A DNA stretch of 64,000 bases, taken from NCBI GenBank assembly GCA_029319145.1, contig CP119753.1, forward strand, positions 558,001-622,000, given 5' to 3'. The translations under genes and the position numbers were made by a program. Under the pieces are notes generated by a model. That model worked only from the letters and a program-made list of their open reading frames with translations. It was not told the DNA's origin and searched no databases. This DNA comes from Microbacter sp. GSS18 (GTDB lineage: Bacteria; Actinomycetota; Actinomycetes; Actinomycetales; Microbacteriaceae). Of the stretch, positions 1 through 9,025 are shown in pieces. Positions within the stretch are counted from its first letter, which is position 1, and each line of letters starts with the position of its first letter.

Positions 1-253
1 ACGACCAGATGCGGAACGAGATCGTCGAGTCGGTCACGAGATCCTTGAGACGCCCGAAGACGTTGCCGCCGCGGACGTTCCACGACGTGATCTCTCCCTC
101 GACCCACACGGAGCCCCAGCCCTGGATGAAGCCCCGGATGGTGTCGTTCAGCCGGGCGACCGACGTGGGAGCCTCGGCGGTGGAGGCCCGGGGGGCGACC
201 GAGTCCGGCGGCGGCGCCTCGCCGGGCACGGCGGCGGGCTCGAAGGTGGTCAT
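1..253 (-). CDS. xseA: Exodeoxyribonuclease VII large subunit, N-terminal part (cut by window edge)
   Basis: Reading from an ATG at 253 toward the left edge gives 84 residues. A low-complexity lead of about 28 residues is followed by the typical XseA N-terminal OB-fold region, including [20 protein letters not shown], then EGEITSW and [10 protein letters not shown]. Exonuclease VII (XseA with XseB) degrades single-stranded DNA to short oligonucleotides during repair. The OB fold is the DNA-binding part; the catalytic region lies outside the window. The gene is divergent from ispH, an arrangement common in Microbacteriaceae. The identification is firm although only the first fifth is present. 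Confidence 0.9.
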   Translation of the reverse strand, partial: MTTFEPAAVPGEAPPPDSVAPRASTAEAPTSVARLNDTIRGFIQGWGSVWVEGEITSWNVRGGNVFGRLKDLVTDSTISFRIWS

Positions 254-308
254 CGTCCTCCTGCGGTGTGCGGGCGGTGCTCGTCGGGCCGGGTCGAGGT
301 CTCGCACG

Positions 309-314
309 TAGAAT
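309..314 (+). promoter_or_regulatory. Leaderless -10 box of ispH
   Basis: TAGAAT lies 7 nt before the GTG at 322 and there is no Shine-Dalgarno sequence. A transcript from it would begin at or next to the start codon. This supports the GTG at 322 over the downstream ATG at 355. Confidence 0.6.
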
Positions 315-321
315 CGTCAGC

Positions 322-1392
322 GTGACTTCCTCCTCAGCGAACCCGGCCGTCCGCATGCCCGTGCCGCGAATCCCGAAGCGGCGCGAGCGCCTTCAGGATA
401 TCCCGGTGCCCGGACGCAAGCGGGTGCTGCTGGCCTCGCCCCGCGGCTACTGCGCGGGCGTGGACCGCGCCGTCATCGCGGTCGAGAAGGCGCTCGAGCG
501 CTTCGGGGCCCCCGTGTACGTCCGCAAACAGATCGTCCACAACATCCACGTCGTGACCGAACTCGAGGAGAAGGGCGCGATCTTCGTCGAGGAGGTCGAC
601 GAGGTGCCCGAGGGCGCTCACGTCGTCTTCAGCGCCCACGGCGTGTCGCCGGCGGTCGTGAACGCCGCTTCCGACCGTCGCCTGCAGGCGATCGACGCCA
701 CGTGCCCGCTGGTCACGAAGGTGCACCGCGAGGCCGTGCGCTTCGCGCGCGACGACTTCGAGATCCTCCTGATCGGTCACGACGGCCACGAGGAGGTCGA
801 GGGCACCGCCGGCGAGGCACCCGATCACGTCACCGTCGTGAACTCGCCCGAGGAGGCGGCGACGGTCGAGGTGAAGGACCCGTCCAAGGTCGTGTGGCTG
901 TCGCAGACCACGCTCTCGGTCGACGAGACGATGGAGACCGTGCGGCGCCTGCGCGAGCGGTTCCCCGAACTCCAGGACCCGCCGTCGGACGACATCTGCT
1001 ATGCCACGCAGAACCGCCAGGTCGCGATCAAGAAGGTCGCCAAGGACGCCGACCTGGTCATCGTGGTCGGCTCGTCGAACTCGTCCAACAGCGTGCGCCT
1101 GGTCGAGGTCGCGATGGAGTACGGCGCCAAGGCCGCGCACCGCGTCGACTACGCCGACGAGATCCAGCAGTCGTGGCTCGACGGCGTCACCACCGTCGGC
1201 GTCACCAGCGGCGCATCCGTTCCGGACGTTCTCGTCCAGCAGGTGCTCGAGGACCTCGCGTACGCCGGGTTCCGCGACGTCGAGGAGGTGCGCACGGCGG
1301 AGGAGGACCTCATGTTCTCGCTGCCGAAGGAGCTGCGTCAGGACTCCGAGGCGCGCCGCGGCGGCCGCTCCGCCGGACGGGTGACCGCGTGA
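322..1392 (+). CDS. ispH: 4-hydroxy-3-methylbut-2-enyl diphosphate reductase
   Basis: IspH is the last enzyme of the MEP isoprenoid pathway. It reductively dehydroxylates HMBPP to IPP and DMAPP with a [4Fe-4S] cluster in the cytosol. The 356-residue product has the three cluster cysteines in [10 protein letters not shown] (Cys44), DATCPLV and [10 protein letters not shown]. It also has the family motifs [15 protein letters not shown] and the C-terminal SSNSSNS phosphate-binding stretch. The GTG at 322 is preferred because of the leaderless -10 box just upstream; an ATG at 355 would remove 11 residues. The stop overlaps the next start (GTGA), so the two genes are probably co-translated. Confidence 0.95.
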   Translation: MTSSSANPAVRMPVPRIPKRRERLQDIPVPGRKRVLLASPRGYCAGVDRAVIAVEKALERFGAPVYVRKQIVHNIHVVTELEEKGAIFVEEVDEVPEGAHVVFSAHGVSPAVVNAASDRRLQAIDATCPLVTKVHREAVRFARDDFEILLIGHDGHEEVEGTAGEAPDHVTVVNSPEEAATVEVKDPSKVVWLSQTTLSVDETMETVRRLRERFPELQDPPSDDICYATQNRQVAIKKVAKDADLVIVVGSSNSSNSVRLVEVAMEYGAKAAHRVDYADEIQQSWLDGVTTVGVTSGASVPDVLVQQVLEDLAYAGFRDVEEVRTAEEDLMFSLPKELRQDSEARRGGRSAGRVTA

Positions 1393-1946
1393 GCGAGTCC
1401 TCCGGCGACCCGCGTCCGCGACCCCGGTACGGCGAGTACGCCACCCCCGAGGAGCAGCGGGCACGCATCCAGGTGCCCGACCCGGCTCTCATGGAGCCGG
1501 TGCCGGTGGCATCGCCGGAGCCGGCCGCGCCGGCGGAGCCGACGCCCGCGTCCCCGGCACCGCGGCGCGGCGCGGGCCGCACGGCCGACCGCATCGCGAC
1601 GTGGGCGCTGCTGGGGTACGGCTTCTTCACGGTGCTGTCGTCGGTGTCGGCGCTGGCGGACTACGGCTCCTTCGCCGCGACGTTCCTGGATCTGCTCGGC
1701 GTCGACGCCCAGCTCGCCGATCCTGCGGCTGGACGGGGCTGGGGGATCGCCGCGGCCATCGTGCTGGCGGTCGGCTGGGTGCTCACCGCGGTGCTGTCGT
1801 GGGCCGGCCTGCGGGCCGGGCGCGTGAGCTTCTGGATCCCGATCGTGGGGGGCATCGTGTCCAACATCGCCTCGGGGACGCTGATGCTGGTGCCGATCAT
1901 GTCGGATCCGGCCGTGTGGGACGCGCTGCTCGCGACCGTCGGCTGA
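1389..1946 (+). CDS. DUF6264-type membrane protein
   Basis: This 185-residue protein has a proline/alanine-rich cytoplasmic N-terminus of about 65 residues. Three to four hydrophobic segments follow, in [20 protein letters not shown], the [20 protein letters not shown] region and the C-terminal [20 protein letters not shown] region. The GTG start overlaps the ispH stop by 4 nt. It resembles the actinobacterial DUF6264 family, whose function is unknown. Proximity to ispH does not by itself show a role in isoprenoid synthesis. Confidence 0.75.
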   Translation: MSESSGDPRPRPRYGEYATPEEQRARIQVPDPALMEPVPVASPEPAAPAEPTPASPAPRRGAGRTADRIATWALLGYGFFTVLSSVSALADYGSFAATFLDLLGVDAQLADPAAGRGWGIAAAIVLAVGWVLTAVLSWAGLRAGRVSFWIPIVGGIVSNIASGTLMLVPIMSDPAVWDALLATVG

Positions 1947-1958
1947 CAGACTCGAGGC

Positions 1959-2519
1959 ATGACCTCCTCGGGAACCCTGCTCGCCGTCTGCGTCGTGCGC
2001 GAGCTGCGCGCCGACCCCGGCAGCGTCGGCGTGACCGCGATCGACAAGTCGTCGGTCGCCGGACCCGTGCGCGTCGGGCCCTACGGCGTATACGCCGACG
2101 TGCAGGCGGATCGCAGGCACCACGGCGGCTTCGACAAGGCGCTCTACGCCTACGGGCAGGACGACGCCGACTTCTGGTCCGCGCAGCTCGGCCGTGAGCT
2201 CGCGCCGGGGTTCTTCGGCGAGAACCTGCGTGTGACGGGGTTCGACGTCAACGCGTCGCGCATCGGCGACGTGTGGCGCATCGGCGAGAGCGTCGAAGTC
2301 GCGGTGACGATGCCGCGCACCCCCTGCCAGACCTTCGCCCGCTGGGTGGGCGGCGACGACGAGCGCGGGTGGGTCAAGCGCTTCTCGTCCGAGCGCCGGC
2401 TCGGACCGTACCTGCGGGTTCTCCGTGGCGGGCGCATCCGGGCCGGCGACGACGTGGTCGTCGTCGCCTCCGATCCGGATGCACCGGGTCTGCTCGACCG
2501 CTACGTCGACCCCGAGTGA
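1959..2519 (+). CDS. MOSC domain-containing protein (YiiM-like)
   Basis: The 186 residues form a single MOSC domain, the C-terminal fold of molybdenum cofactor sulfurases. Visible motifs are GPYGVYADVQADRRHHGG, FWSAQLGRELAPGFFGENL and the conserved cysteine in MPRTPCQTFARW. The N-terminal start KSSVAGPVRVG and the length match YiiM-type stand-alone MOSC proteins, some of which reduce N-hydroxylated compounds with a bound molybdenum cofactor. The gene starts 12 nt after the DUF6264 gene, so it is probably in the ispH operon. Its substrate cannot be read from sequence. Confidence 0.85.
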   Translation: MTSSGTLLAVCVVRELRADPGSVGVTAIDKSSVAGPVRVGPYGVYADVQADRRHHGGFDKALYAYGQDDADFWSAQLGRELAPGFFGENLRVTGFDVNASRIGDVWRIGESVEVAVTMPRTPCQTFARWVGGDDERGWVKRFSSERRLGPYLRVLRGGRIRAGDDVVVVASDPDAPGLLDRYVDPE

Positions 2520-2553
2520 GCCGGTCCGGTCGGGAGCGCGCGGCCCAGCCGCA

Positions 2554-3054
2554 TCAGCCGACCACGCCCGACCACACCGCACGCGCCCCGCTGTCGCCCA
2601 CGAGGACGACCATCACGAGGGAGCCCGCGCCGACCGCGAACGCGAGCGCGCCGAGCGCGATGACGACTCCGTGCGCCCAGCGGCGCGACCGTACTCGCAC
2701 GCGCGCGTCCGCATAGCGGAACCACGCCCACTGGCCGGCCGCGACGACGAACAGCGCGATCGTCCATGGCAGCAGCGCCTGCCCGAAGGCCTGGTGGCGC
2801 TGGACCGCCGGGAGCGGGCCGACCACCTCGGCCAGGGCCCGCCCGGCGGCGGCCGTGATCGGGACCAGGATCAGGACGGCCACCGCGGCCGCCGGGGTCA
2901 CGATGCCGAGCCGCCGGCGCGCGGCGGGCCACACCGTGCCCAGCCACAGCGCGAGCACCGTGAGCGGGATCAGGACCACGACGGCGTGCACCAGGAGCGG
3001 ATGGGCCGGGAGCCCCGCCACCTCGAAGATGCCGGTGTCTGCGAAAAGGGTCAT
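2554..3054 (-). CDS. DUF2231 membrane protein
   Basis: This 166-residue integral membrane protein has four hydrophobic segments. It begins with the DUF2231 hallmark VAGLPAHPLLVHAVVVLIPL (conserved His residues in the first segment), followed by RRLGIVTPAAAVAVLILVPI, LLPWTIALFVVAAGQWAWF and a C-terminal HGVVIALGALAFAVG segment. Function is unknown; relatives often lie near oxidative or envelope stress genes. The ATG at 3054 sits about 7 nt after a minus-strand ECF-type -10 element, so the mRNA may be leaderless. The gene is divergent from the sigma gene and appears to share its regulation. Confidence 0.8.
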   Translation of the reverse strand: MTLFADTGIFEVAGLPAHPLLVHAVVVLIPLTVLALWLGTVWPAARRRLGIVTPAAAVAVLILVPITAAAGRALAEVVGPLPAVQRHQAFGQALLPWTIALFVVAAGQWAWFRYADARVRVRSRRWAHGVVIALGALAFAVGAGSLVMVVLVGDSGARAVWSGVVG

Positions 3055-3061
3055 ACTCGTG

Positions 3062-3089
3062 ACAACGGTGCGGCGGCCGCCGCGGTTCA
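3062..3089 (-). promoter_or_regulatory. ECF-type promoter of the DUF2231 gene
   Basis: On the minus strand, TGAACC (3089-3084) is followed by 16 nt and CGTTGT (3067-3062). The same -35 and the same spacing appear upstream of the sigma gene. The predicted transcription start falls on or next to the ATG at 3054. Confidence 0.65.
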
Positions 3090-3092
3090 CGG

Positions 3093-3120
3093 TGAACCTT
3101 CCGGGCTCGCCCGTCGTGTT
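3093..3120 (+). promoter_or_regulatory. ECF-type promoter of the sigma/anti-sigma operon
   Basis: TGAACC (3093-3098), a 16-bp spacer and CGTGTT (3115-3120). This matches the form known for mycobacterial SigL promoters (TGAACC, 16-18 nt, CGT). It suggests that the sigma factor transcribes its own gene. The 5' leader would be only about 12 nt and would include the GGGGAGG ribosome site. Confidence 0.7.
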
Positions 3121-3138
3121 CCCTTCGGGGAGGTCCGC

Positions 3139-3645
3139 ATGGGCGATGACGATGAGACGCGACTGAGCGCGCTCTACGACGCGCACGCGGCACCGCTGTG
3201 GCGGTATACCGTCTCGCTGACCGGCGACCCGTCCGGAGCCGACGACGTCGTCCAGGAGACCCTCCTGCGGGCCTGGCGCACACCGCGCATCCTGGAGGAG
3301 GAGCCGGCCGCGGCCCGCGCGTGGATCTTCACCGTCGCGCGGCACCTCGTCATCGACGACGCCCGCAGCGCGCGCCGCCGCCACGAGACACCGGTCGCCG
3401 AGACGCCCGAGCGCGCAACCGCCGACGCCACCGACGCGCTGTTCGAGTCGCTCCTCGTGCAGGACGCCTTGGCCGCCATCACGCCCGATCATCGGGCGGT
3501 CGTTGTGCGCGCCTACTATCGCGGCATGACCGTCGCGCAGATGGCCGACGAGCTCGACATCCCCGAGGGCACCGTCAAGTCGCGCCTCCACTACGGTCTG
3601 CGCGGGCTGCGGCTCGCGCTGCAGGAGAGAGGGGTGACGCGGTGA
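3139..3645 (+). CDS. ECF RNA polymerase sigma factor, SigL-like
   Basis: This 168-residue group IV sigma factor has region 2 (about residues 8-80: LSALYDAHAAPLWRYTVSLT, GADDVVQETLLRAWR, WIFTVARHLVIDDARSARRR). Region 4 follows at about 110-162, with its helix-turn-helix YRGMTVAQMADELDIPEGTV and KSRLHYGLRGLR. There is no region 1.1 or 3. The ATG at 3139 follows GGGGAGG by 6 nt. The stop overlaps the GTG of the zinc anti-sigma gene, the usual sigma/anti-sigma coupling. Its promoter, the divergent promoter and that of the downstream lipoprotein share one consensus, indicating positive autoregulation. The assignment to the SigL group rests on that promoter form and the neighbouring anti-sigma. Confidence 0.9.
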   Translation: MGDDDETRLSALYDAHAAPLWRYTVSLTGDPSGADDVVQETLLRAWRTPRILEEEPAAARAWIFTVARHLVIDDARSARRRHETPVAETPERATADATDALFESLLVQDALAAITPDHRAVVVRAYYRGMTVAQMADELDIPEGTVKSRLHYGLRGLRLALQERGVTR

Positions 3646-4334
3646 ACGAGGACCACCCCCGGTTCGCGCAGTGGGATGCCGCCTACGTGCTCGGAGCGCT
3701 GAGCCCGGCCGATCGCCGCCTGTTCGAGGCGCACCTCGAGCAGTGCGCCGTGTGCCGGGGATCGATCGGCGAGATCGCTCCGACGCTGGGGCTGCTCTCG
3801 CGCCTGACCCGCGACCAGGCGGAGGCGATCCCGGACGAGGCGGGACCGGATGAGTCCGCGCGCGGGCGGTTCGTCGCACGCGCGGCGCAGCAGGCCCGGC
3901 GGCGGCGAGCGCTCGCCCGGTCGTCGGTGATGGCGGCGGCCGCCGCCGTGGTCGTGTTCGTCGTGCTCGCCGTCGCGATCGCGATCGTGCCCGCGCTGCG
4001 CGGGATCCAGGTCGTGGCGCTCGAGCCGGTCGCCGCCGTGCCCGTCACCGCGACGGTGGAGCTGGTGGACGCGGCGTGGGGCACGCGGATCGAGGTGGAG
4101 TGCAGCTACGACGGGGACGGGGCGGATGCTCCCGAGGACGGCTGGCCGTATGCACTGGTGGTCACCGCCGCCGACGGGACCGAAGAAGAGGTCTCGACGT
4201 GGCGCGCGCTGCCCGGGGCGACGGCGCGCGTGAGCGCGGGGACCGCCGTCGACACCGGCGACATCGTCGCGATCGAGATCCGCGCCGTCGTCTCCGGACG
4301 CGTGCTCATGCGCGCCGACATCCCCGCGGGCTGA
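3642..4334 (+). CDS. Zinc-binding transmembrane anti-sigma factor (RslA-like)
   Basis: The 230-residue protein has an N-terminal ZAS domain with the zinc motif H31-x3-C35-x2-C38 (AHLEQCAVCRG). One transmembrane helix lies at about residues 88-113 (SSVMAAAAAVVVFVVLAVAI). An extracytoplasmic domain of about 115 residues follows, ending in RVLMRADIPAG. ZAS anti-sigma factors hold the cognate ECF sigma inactive at the membrane until zinc loss, thiol oxidation or proteolysis. The GTG start overlaps the sigma stop (GTGA). The TGA stop at 4332 is itself the first three bases of the next ECF promoter. The outer domain probably senses or responds to an envelope signal; this is inference. Confidence 0.88.
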   Translation: MNEDHPRFAQWDAAYVLGALSPADRRLFEAHLEQCAVCRGSIGEIAPTLGLLSRLTRDQAEAIPDEAGPDESARGRFVARAAQQARRRRALARSSVMAAAAAVVVFVVLAVAIAIVPALRGIQVVALEPVAAVPVTATVELVDAAWGTRIEVECSYDGDGADAPEDGWPYALVVTAADGTEEEVSTWRALPGATARVSAGTAVDTGDIVAIEIRAVVSGRVLMRADIPAG

Positions 4335-4359
4335 ACCGCGCCGGGCGCCGTCTCGTGTT
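4332..4359 (+). promoter_or_regulatory. ECF-type promoter of the COG4315 lipoprotein
   Basis: TGAACC (4332-4337), a 16-bp spacer and CGTGTT (4354-4359). Both hexamers are identical to those of the sigma-gene promoter. The -35 element overlaps the stop codon of the anti-sigma gene. This gives the lipoprotein its own copy of the regulon promoter. Confidence 0.7.
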
Positions 4360-4407
4360 CACATCGGCGGCCGCCGTCCGGCGGTCGTCCGACCGAGGGA
4401 GATACAC

Positions 4408-4902
4408 ATGAGATCGCGCATCACCACGGCCGTCGTCTCGGCGACCGTCATCCTGCTCGCGCTCGCGGGCTGCACGTCGACCACCGCCGCTGATCCGGAG
4501 CCGGCGCCGGCGCAGACCTCGCAGGCGGAGGAGCCCGCGCCCGCCTCGGAGGTGGTGCTGCAGGTCGCCGACTCGGATCTCGGCGAGATCGTCGTGGACG
4601 GAGACGGCATGACCGTCTACATGTTCGACAGCGACAGCCAGGGGGGTGACGTGAGCACGTGCGAAGGGCAGTGCGCGGCGAACTGGCCCGCCGTGGGCGC
4701 CGCCGAGGGCGTGCCCGACGTCGACGGCGTCACGGGGGAGCTCGGCACCATCGCGGGCGTCGACGGTCAGCCGCAGCTGACCCTCAACGGGTGGCCGCTG
4801 TACTACTTCGCCGGGGATGCAGCCCCCGGCGACGTCAACGGCCAGGGGGTCAACGGCGTGTGGTGGGTGCTGAATCCCGCCGGTGAACGCCAGGCGGAAT
4901 GA
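4408..4902 (+). CDS. COG4315-type lipoprotein with secreted repeats
   Basis: This 164-residue exported lipoprotein has the signal TAVVSATVILLALAGC with lipobox LAGC (Cys23) and a Glu/Ala/Pro-rich linker. Two copies of the secreted repeat of unknown function (Pfam PF03640 type) follow, each with a Y-x-[FWY]-x-x-D core: VYMFDSD and YYFAGD. Each is followed by a Trp-containing segment (CAANWPAVG, NGVWWVLN). GAGGGAG precedes the ATG. The protein should be tethered to the outer face of the membrane; its ligand is unknown. It is probably the third member of the ECF regulon. A strong hairpin follows the gene. Confidence 0.87.
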   Translation: MRSRITTAVVSATVILLALAGCTSTTAADPEPAPAQTSQAEEPAPASEVVLQVADSDLGEIVVDGDGMTVYMFDSDSQGGDVSTCEGQCAANWPAVGAAEGVPDVDGVTGELGTIAGVDGQPQLTLNGWPLYYFAGDAAPGDVNGQGVNGVWWVLNPAGERQAE

Positions 4903-4909
4903 CCCGGCA

Positions 4910-4955
4910 CAGGCAGAGGGGCTGCGTCGACGGGTCGACGCAGCCCCTCTGCCTG
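4910..4955. terminator. Perfect 21-bp hairpin between convergent genes
   Basis: A 21-nt arm (4910-4930, starting CAGGCAGAGG) is perfectly complementary to 4935-4955 with a 4-nt loop. There is no T-tract. It lies between the converging lipoprotein and aldolase genes and probably ends transcription in both directions. Confidence 0.75.
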
Positions 4956-4963
4956 TCCGTGCG

Positions 4964-5995
<1,032 letters not shown>

Positions 5996-6173
5996 GAGTG
6001 CTCCTTGGTCGTAGCGGTTCTGCAGGCTCACTCTAGCGAAGGCGGTCGGCGTCCCGAGCGGGACTTCGGTCCCGGACGTGGACGCCGACGTGCTCCGCAT
6101 GACGCTCGGGAAAGAATCGCGATTCCTTCGTGTCAGGAGCGCCGCATCCGCGGCGCGGCGGAGGCATCCTGGA

Positions 6174-6179
6174 TAGGCT
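6174..6179 (+). promoter_or_regulatory. Leaderless -10 box of glpX
   Basis: TAGGCT lies 6 nt upstream of the glpX ATG with no ribosome-binding site between them. This fits a leaderless transcript. Confidence 0.6.
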
Positions 6180-6185
6180 GGCGAC

Positions 6186-7175
6186 ATGGTAAGTCTCACC
6201 GCGGATATGAGCCCGCTGCACCCCGATCGAAACCTCGCACTGGAGCTCGTCCGTGCCACCGAAGCCGCCTCGATTCGCGCGGTGCCGTTCATCGGACGGG
6301 GGGACAAGGAGGCCGCCGACGGCGCTGCGGTCGACGCGATGCGCGCGTTCTTCACGACGGTGAACTTCGACGGCACGATCGTGATCGGCGAGGGCGAGAA
6401 GGACGAGGCGCCCATGCTCTTCAACGGCGAGCGCGTCGGCAACGGGCGCGGCCCCAAGGCCGACGTCGCCGTCGACCCCATCGACGGCACGTCGCTGACG
6501 GCCGCCGGGCGCAACAACGCCCTCTCGGTGATCGCGGTGTCGGATGCCGGCACGATGCTCGACGCCTCGAGTGTCTTCTACATGGACAAGCTCGTCACGG
6601 GCCCCGCGGGCGTCGGGGTCGTGGACATCCGCCTGCCGGTCGGCGAGAACATCCGGCTCCTGGCGAAGGCGCTGGGCAAGCCCGTCGACGAGATCGTGGT
6701 GTCGGTGCTGAACCGCCCGCGTCACGAGCAGCTGATCGCCGACATCCGCGAGGCGGGTGCCGGGACGCGCCTCATGACGGACGGCGACGTCGCCGGCGGC
6801 ATCAACGCCGCGCGCCACAATGCCCGCACCGACATGTGCGTCGGCATCGGCGGGAGCCCCGAGGGCATCGTGACCACGTGCGCGATCCAGGCGCTCGGCG
6901 GGCACATCCAGGGGCGTCTGTGGCCGCGCGACGACGACGAGCTGCAGAAGGGCAAGGACGCGGGCCTGAAGATGGACGGCCACGTGTACGAGGCCGACGA
7001 GATGGTCAAGAGCAAGAACACGATCTTCGTGGCCACCGGCGTGACCAACGGCGAGCTCGTCGCGGGTGTACGCCGCGAAGGCGGGTACGTGTACACCGAG
7101 AGCGTCGTGCTGCGCAGCGCGTCGGGCACGCTGCGCCGCATCACGTCGGAGCACCTCGTCTCGAAGTGGCTCTGA
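6186..7175 (+). CDS. glpX: Class II fructose-1,6-bisphosphatase
   Basis: GlpX removes the C1 phosphate of fructose-1,6-bisphosphate, the committed step of gluconeogenesis and the main FBPase in actinobacteria. The 329-residue protein has the metal/substrate motifs FIGRGDKEAADGAAVDAMR, VIGEGEKDEAPML and the Li-sensitive phosphatase signature DVAVDPIDGTSL. It also has the C-terminal GGSPEGIVTTCAIQALGG, typical of GlpX. Beginning at MVSLTADMSPLHPDRNLALE, it is full length. fbaA, making the opposite arm of the same node, is divergent. A 13-bp hairpin follows. Confidence 0.96.
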   Translation: MVSLTADMSPLHPDRNLALELVRATEAASIRAVPFIGRGDKEAADGAAVDAMRAFFTTVNFDGTIVIGEGEKDEAPMLFNGERVGNGRGPKADVAVDPIDGTSLTAAGRNNALSVIAVSDAGTMLDASSVFYMDKLVTGPAGVGVVDIRLPVGENIRLLAKALGKPVDEIVVSVLNRPRHEQLIADIREAGAGTRLMTDGDVAGGINAARHNARTDMCVGIGGSPEGIVTTCAIQALGGHIQGRLWPRDDDELQKGKDAGLKMDGHVYEADEMVKSKNTIFVATGVTNGELVAGVRREGGYVYTESVVLRSASGTLRRITSEHLVSKWL

Positions 7176-7196
7176 ACGCTCTGCCGAGCTGAACGC

Positions 7197-7227
7197 GCGG
7201 GCGCGGCCGCGAGACGGCCGCGCCCGC
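7197..7227 (+). terminator. Hairpin terminator after glpX
   Basis: GCGGGCGCGGCCG (7197-7209) pairs perfectly with 7215-7227 around a CGAGA loop and is followed by TCTGTTC. It has the form of a GC-rich intrinsic terminator with a weak T-tract. Confidence 0.7.
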
Positions 7228-7364
7228 TCTGTTCGCCACGGGACCGGTGCGACGGATGTGGCGATCGTCACCGCGTCGTGACCTGCCGTTCAGGCTTCTC
7301 TGGCACAATTGTGAGCGGTGTCAACGGAGACGCTCGTCTTTCTTCGATACTCAGGGGGGTCGTG

Positions 7365-7571
7365 ATGTCCGCACAGAGCGGGACCGCACCGCAGACCGGC
7401 GCCATCGCCGTCGTCGCCGACGCCACCGACCCCGCACGTCGTCCCGACGTGTTGCTGCGCAAGCGCCGCGACGAGGGCCATGAGCTCAGTGCGTGGTGGA
7501 TGGTCGGCGCCTTCGTCGGCGTCTCGGCCGCCGTCATCCTGCTGCTGAGCTTCATCCCCGGTGGCGCCTGA
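7365..7571 (+). CDS. Small single-pass membrane protein
   Basis: This 68-residue protein of unknown function has a soluble N-terminal half (ATDPARRPDVLLRKRRDEGH) rich in Arg and Asp. One transmembrane helix (WWMVGAFVGVSAAVILLLSF) lies near the C-terminus and ends IPGGA. The ATG follows CAGGGGGG; a GTG one codon upstream is equally possible. GC3 bias fits a real gene. No family could be assigned by eye. Confidence 0.6.
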   Translation: MSAQSGTAPQTGAIAVVADATDPARRPDVLLRKRRDEGHELSAWWMVGAFVGVSAAVILLLSFIPGGA

Positions 7572-7587
7572 CGCGAACGACCTCAGG

Positions 7588-8955
7588 TCACGGCTCCGCG
7601 TCGATCCGGGCTCGGACCTCATCCACGGCGGCTCGTGCGACGACGTCGAATGACCGGGAGCCGTCATCGACGGCGGCACCGTTCATGTCGTGGCGGTTCG
7701 TGTTCTCTCCGTCCGCGTTCTCGCCGCTCGGCAACCCGTCGAGGAGCTCGGCGGCGGTGAGCCGTCGCGGCGCCTTGTCGATCGGGCCGGGAGCGCCGAG
7801 CGCGTCGAGCTTGGTGTCGTCGACGCCGGGGAACTTCCGCGCCGTGACGAGCACGCGCGATTCCAGCGAGCCGACGAGCTTGTTGTAGCCGTCGACGGTG
7901 CGCTCGATCGCCCGTCGCAGGTCGTCGGCGTGGCCGGCGAGCGATCCGAGCCGCTCGTACAGCTGATTGCCGAGGTCGAACAGCGTGCGCGCCTCGTGCG
8001 AGACGTCCTGCTGCGTCCACGCGAAGGCCACCGTCTTCAGCACCGCCCACAGGTTGACCGGCGAGGCCAGCGCGACGCGCTTGCCGAAGGCGTAGTCCAG
8101 GAGCGTCGGGTCCTCCTCGAGCGCCGCCGCGAGCAGCGACTCGCTCGGGACGAAGCAGATGACGAACTCGGGACTCGCGCCGATGCCGTTCCAGTACGTC
8201 TTCTTCGCGAGAGAGTCGACATGGGACCGGACGGCGCGCACGTGCTTTTCGAGCAGCGTGCGCCGGCGATCGGCGTCGGCGCCGATCGCCGTGGGGGAGA
8301 CGGCGCTGGCTTCGATGTAGGCGTCCAGCGGCACCTTGGCGTCGACGGCGATCGCCTTGTCTCCGGGCAGCCGGATGACCATGTCGGGACGTCCGGCACC
8401 GGCATCCGTCGTGATCGACGACTGCAGGTCGAAGTCGACGTGGCGCGTGAGGCCCGCAGCCTCGACGACGCGCCGCAGCTGCGTCTCGCCCCACACCCCG
8501 CGCGTCGTCCCCGACCGGAGTGCGCCCGCCAGTGATTCGGTGGTCGCCCGCAGCGCCTCGTCGCTCTCGTGCGCCCGCCGGAGCTGCTCGGCGAGCGAGC
8601 CGAACTGGGCCGTGCGATCGCGCTCGAGCCGGTCGACCTTCGCCTGCATCGACTCGAGCGTCTGCTGCACGGGCGAGAGTGCGCGCAGCACCGTCTGCTC
8701 GCGGCGTTCGCGTTCGTCGCGCACGGCCTGCTCGGCACGCGTCTGCGATGCGAGCTCGCGATACAGCTGCTGCTGATGCTCGAGCTGCGCCTGGACGCCC
8801 TGCCGGGTCGCTTCGGCCGCGGCCAGTCGCGTGCGCAGCTCGGCATCGTCGCGCGCTGCGCGAGCGGCGCCGCGCGCGAGCCCGACCGCCCAGCCCGCGA
8901 GCGCGCCGAGGATGAGACTGCCGATGACGAGGCCTGCGACGGCGAGTGGATCCAT
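7588..8955 (-). CDS. rmuC: DNA recombination protein RmuC
   Basis: RmuC limits rearrangements at inverted repeats and has a PD-(D/E)XK-like nuclease core. The 455-residue product has an N-terminal membrane anchor (AGLVIGSLILGALAGWAVGL) and a coiled coil (residues about 30-130, rich in Glu, Gln and Arg). The conserved RmuC domain follows with WGETQLRRVVEAAGL, FDLQSSI, RPDMVIRLPGDKAIAVDAKV and FAWTQQDVSHEARTLFDLG. The ATG at 8955 is 7 nt below a CAGGCT -10-like box (8968-8963), supporting it over an upstream ATG at 8985. The C-terminal tail is Asp/Asn-rich and variable. Confidence 0.92.
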   Translation of the reverse strand: MDPLAVAGLVIGSLILGALAGWAVGLARGAARAARDDAELRTRLAAAEATRQGVQAQLEHQQQLYRELASQTRAEQAVRDERERREQTVLRALSPVQQTLESMQAKVDRLERDRTAQFGSLAEQLRRAHESDEALRATTESLAGALRSGTTRGVWGETQLRRVVEAAGLTRHVDFDLQSSITTDAGAGRPDMVIRLPGDKAIAVDAKVPLDAYIEASAVSPTAIGADADRRRTLLEKHVRAVRSHVDSLAKKTYWNGIGASPEFVICFVPSESLLAAALEEDPTLLDYAFGKRVALASPVNLWAVLKTVAFAWTQQDVSHEARTLFDLGNQLYERLGSLAGHADDLRRAIERTVDGYNKLVGSLESRVLVTARKFPGVDDTKLDALGAPGPIDKAPRRLTAAELLDGLPSGENADGENTNRHDMNGAAVDDGSRSFDVVARAAVDEVRARIDAEP

Positions 8956-9025
8956 GTCCGCCAGCCTGCCCCAGGCCTCCGACATCGCCGCGCAGACGCC
9001 CCGGGGGCGCCGGTCGCGGGACCGA

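Noticed and set aside
7308-7319. AATTGTGAGCGG, resembling part of a lac operator
   Set aside because: Only half of the operator is present, with no lacI-like or sugar genes nearby; likely chance.
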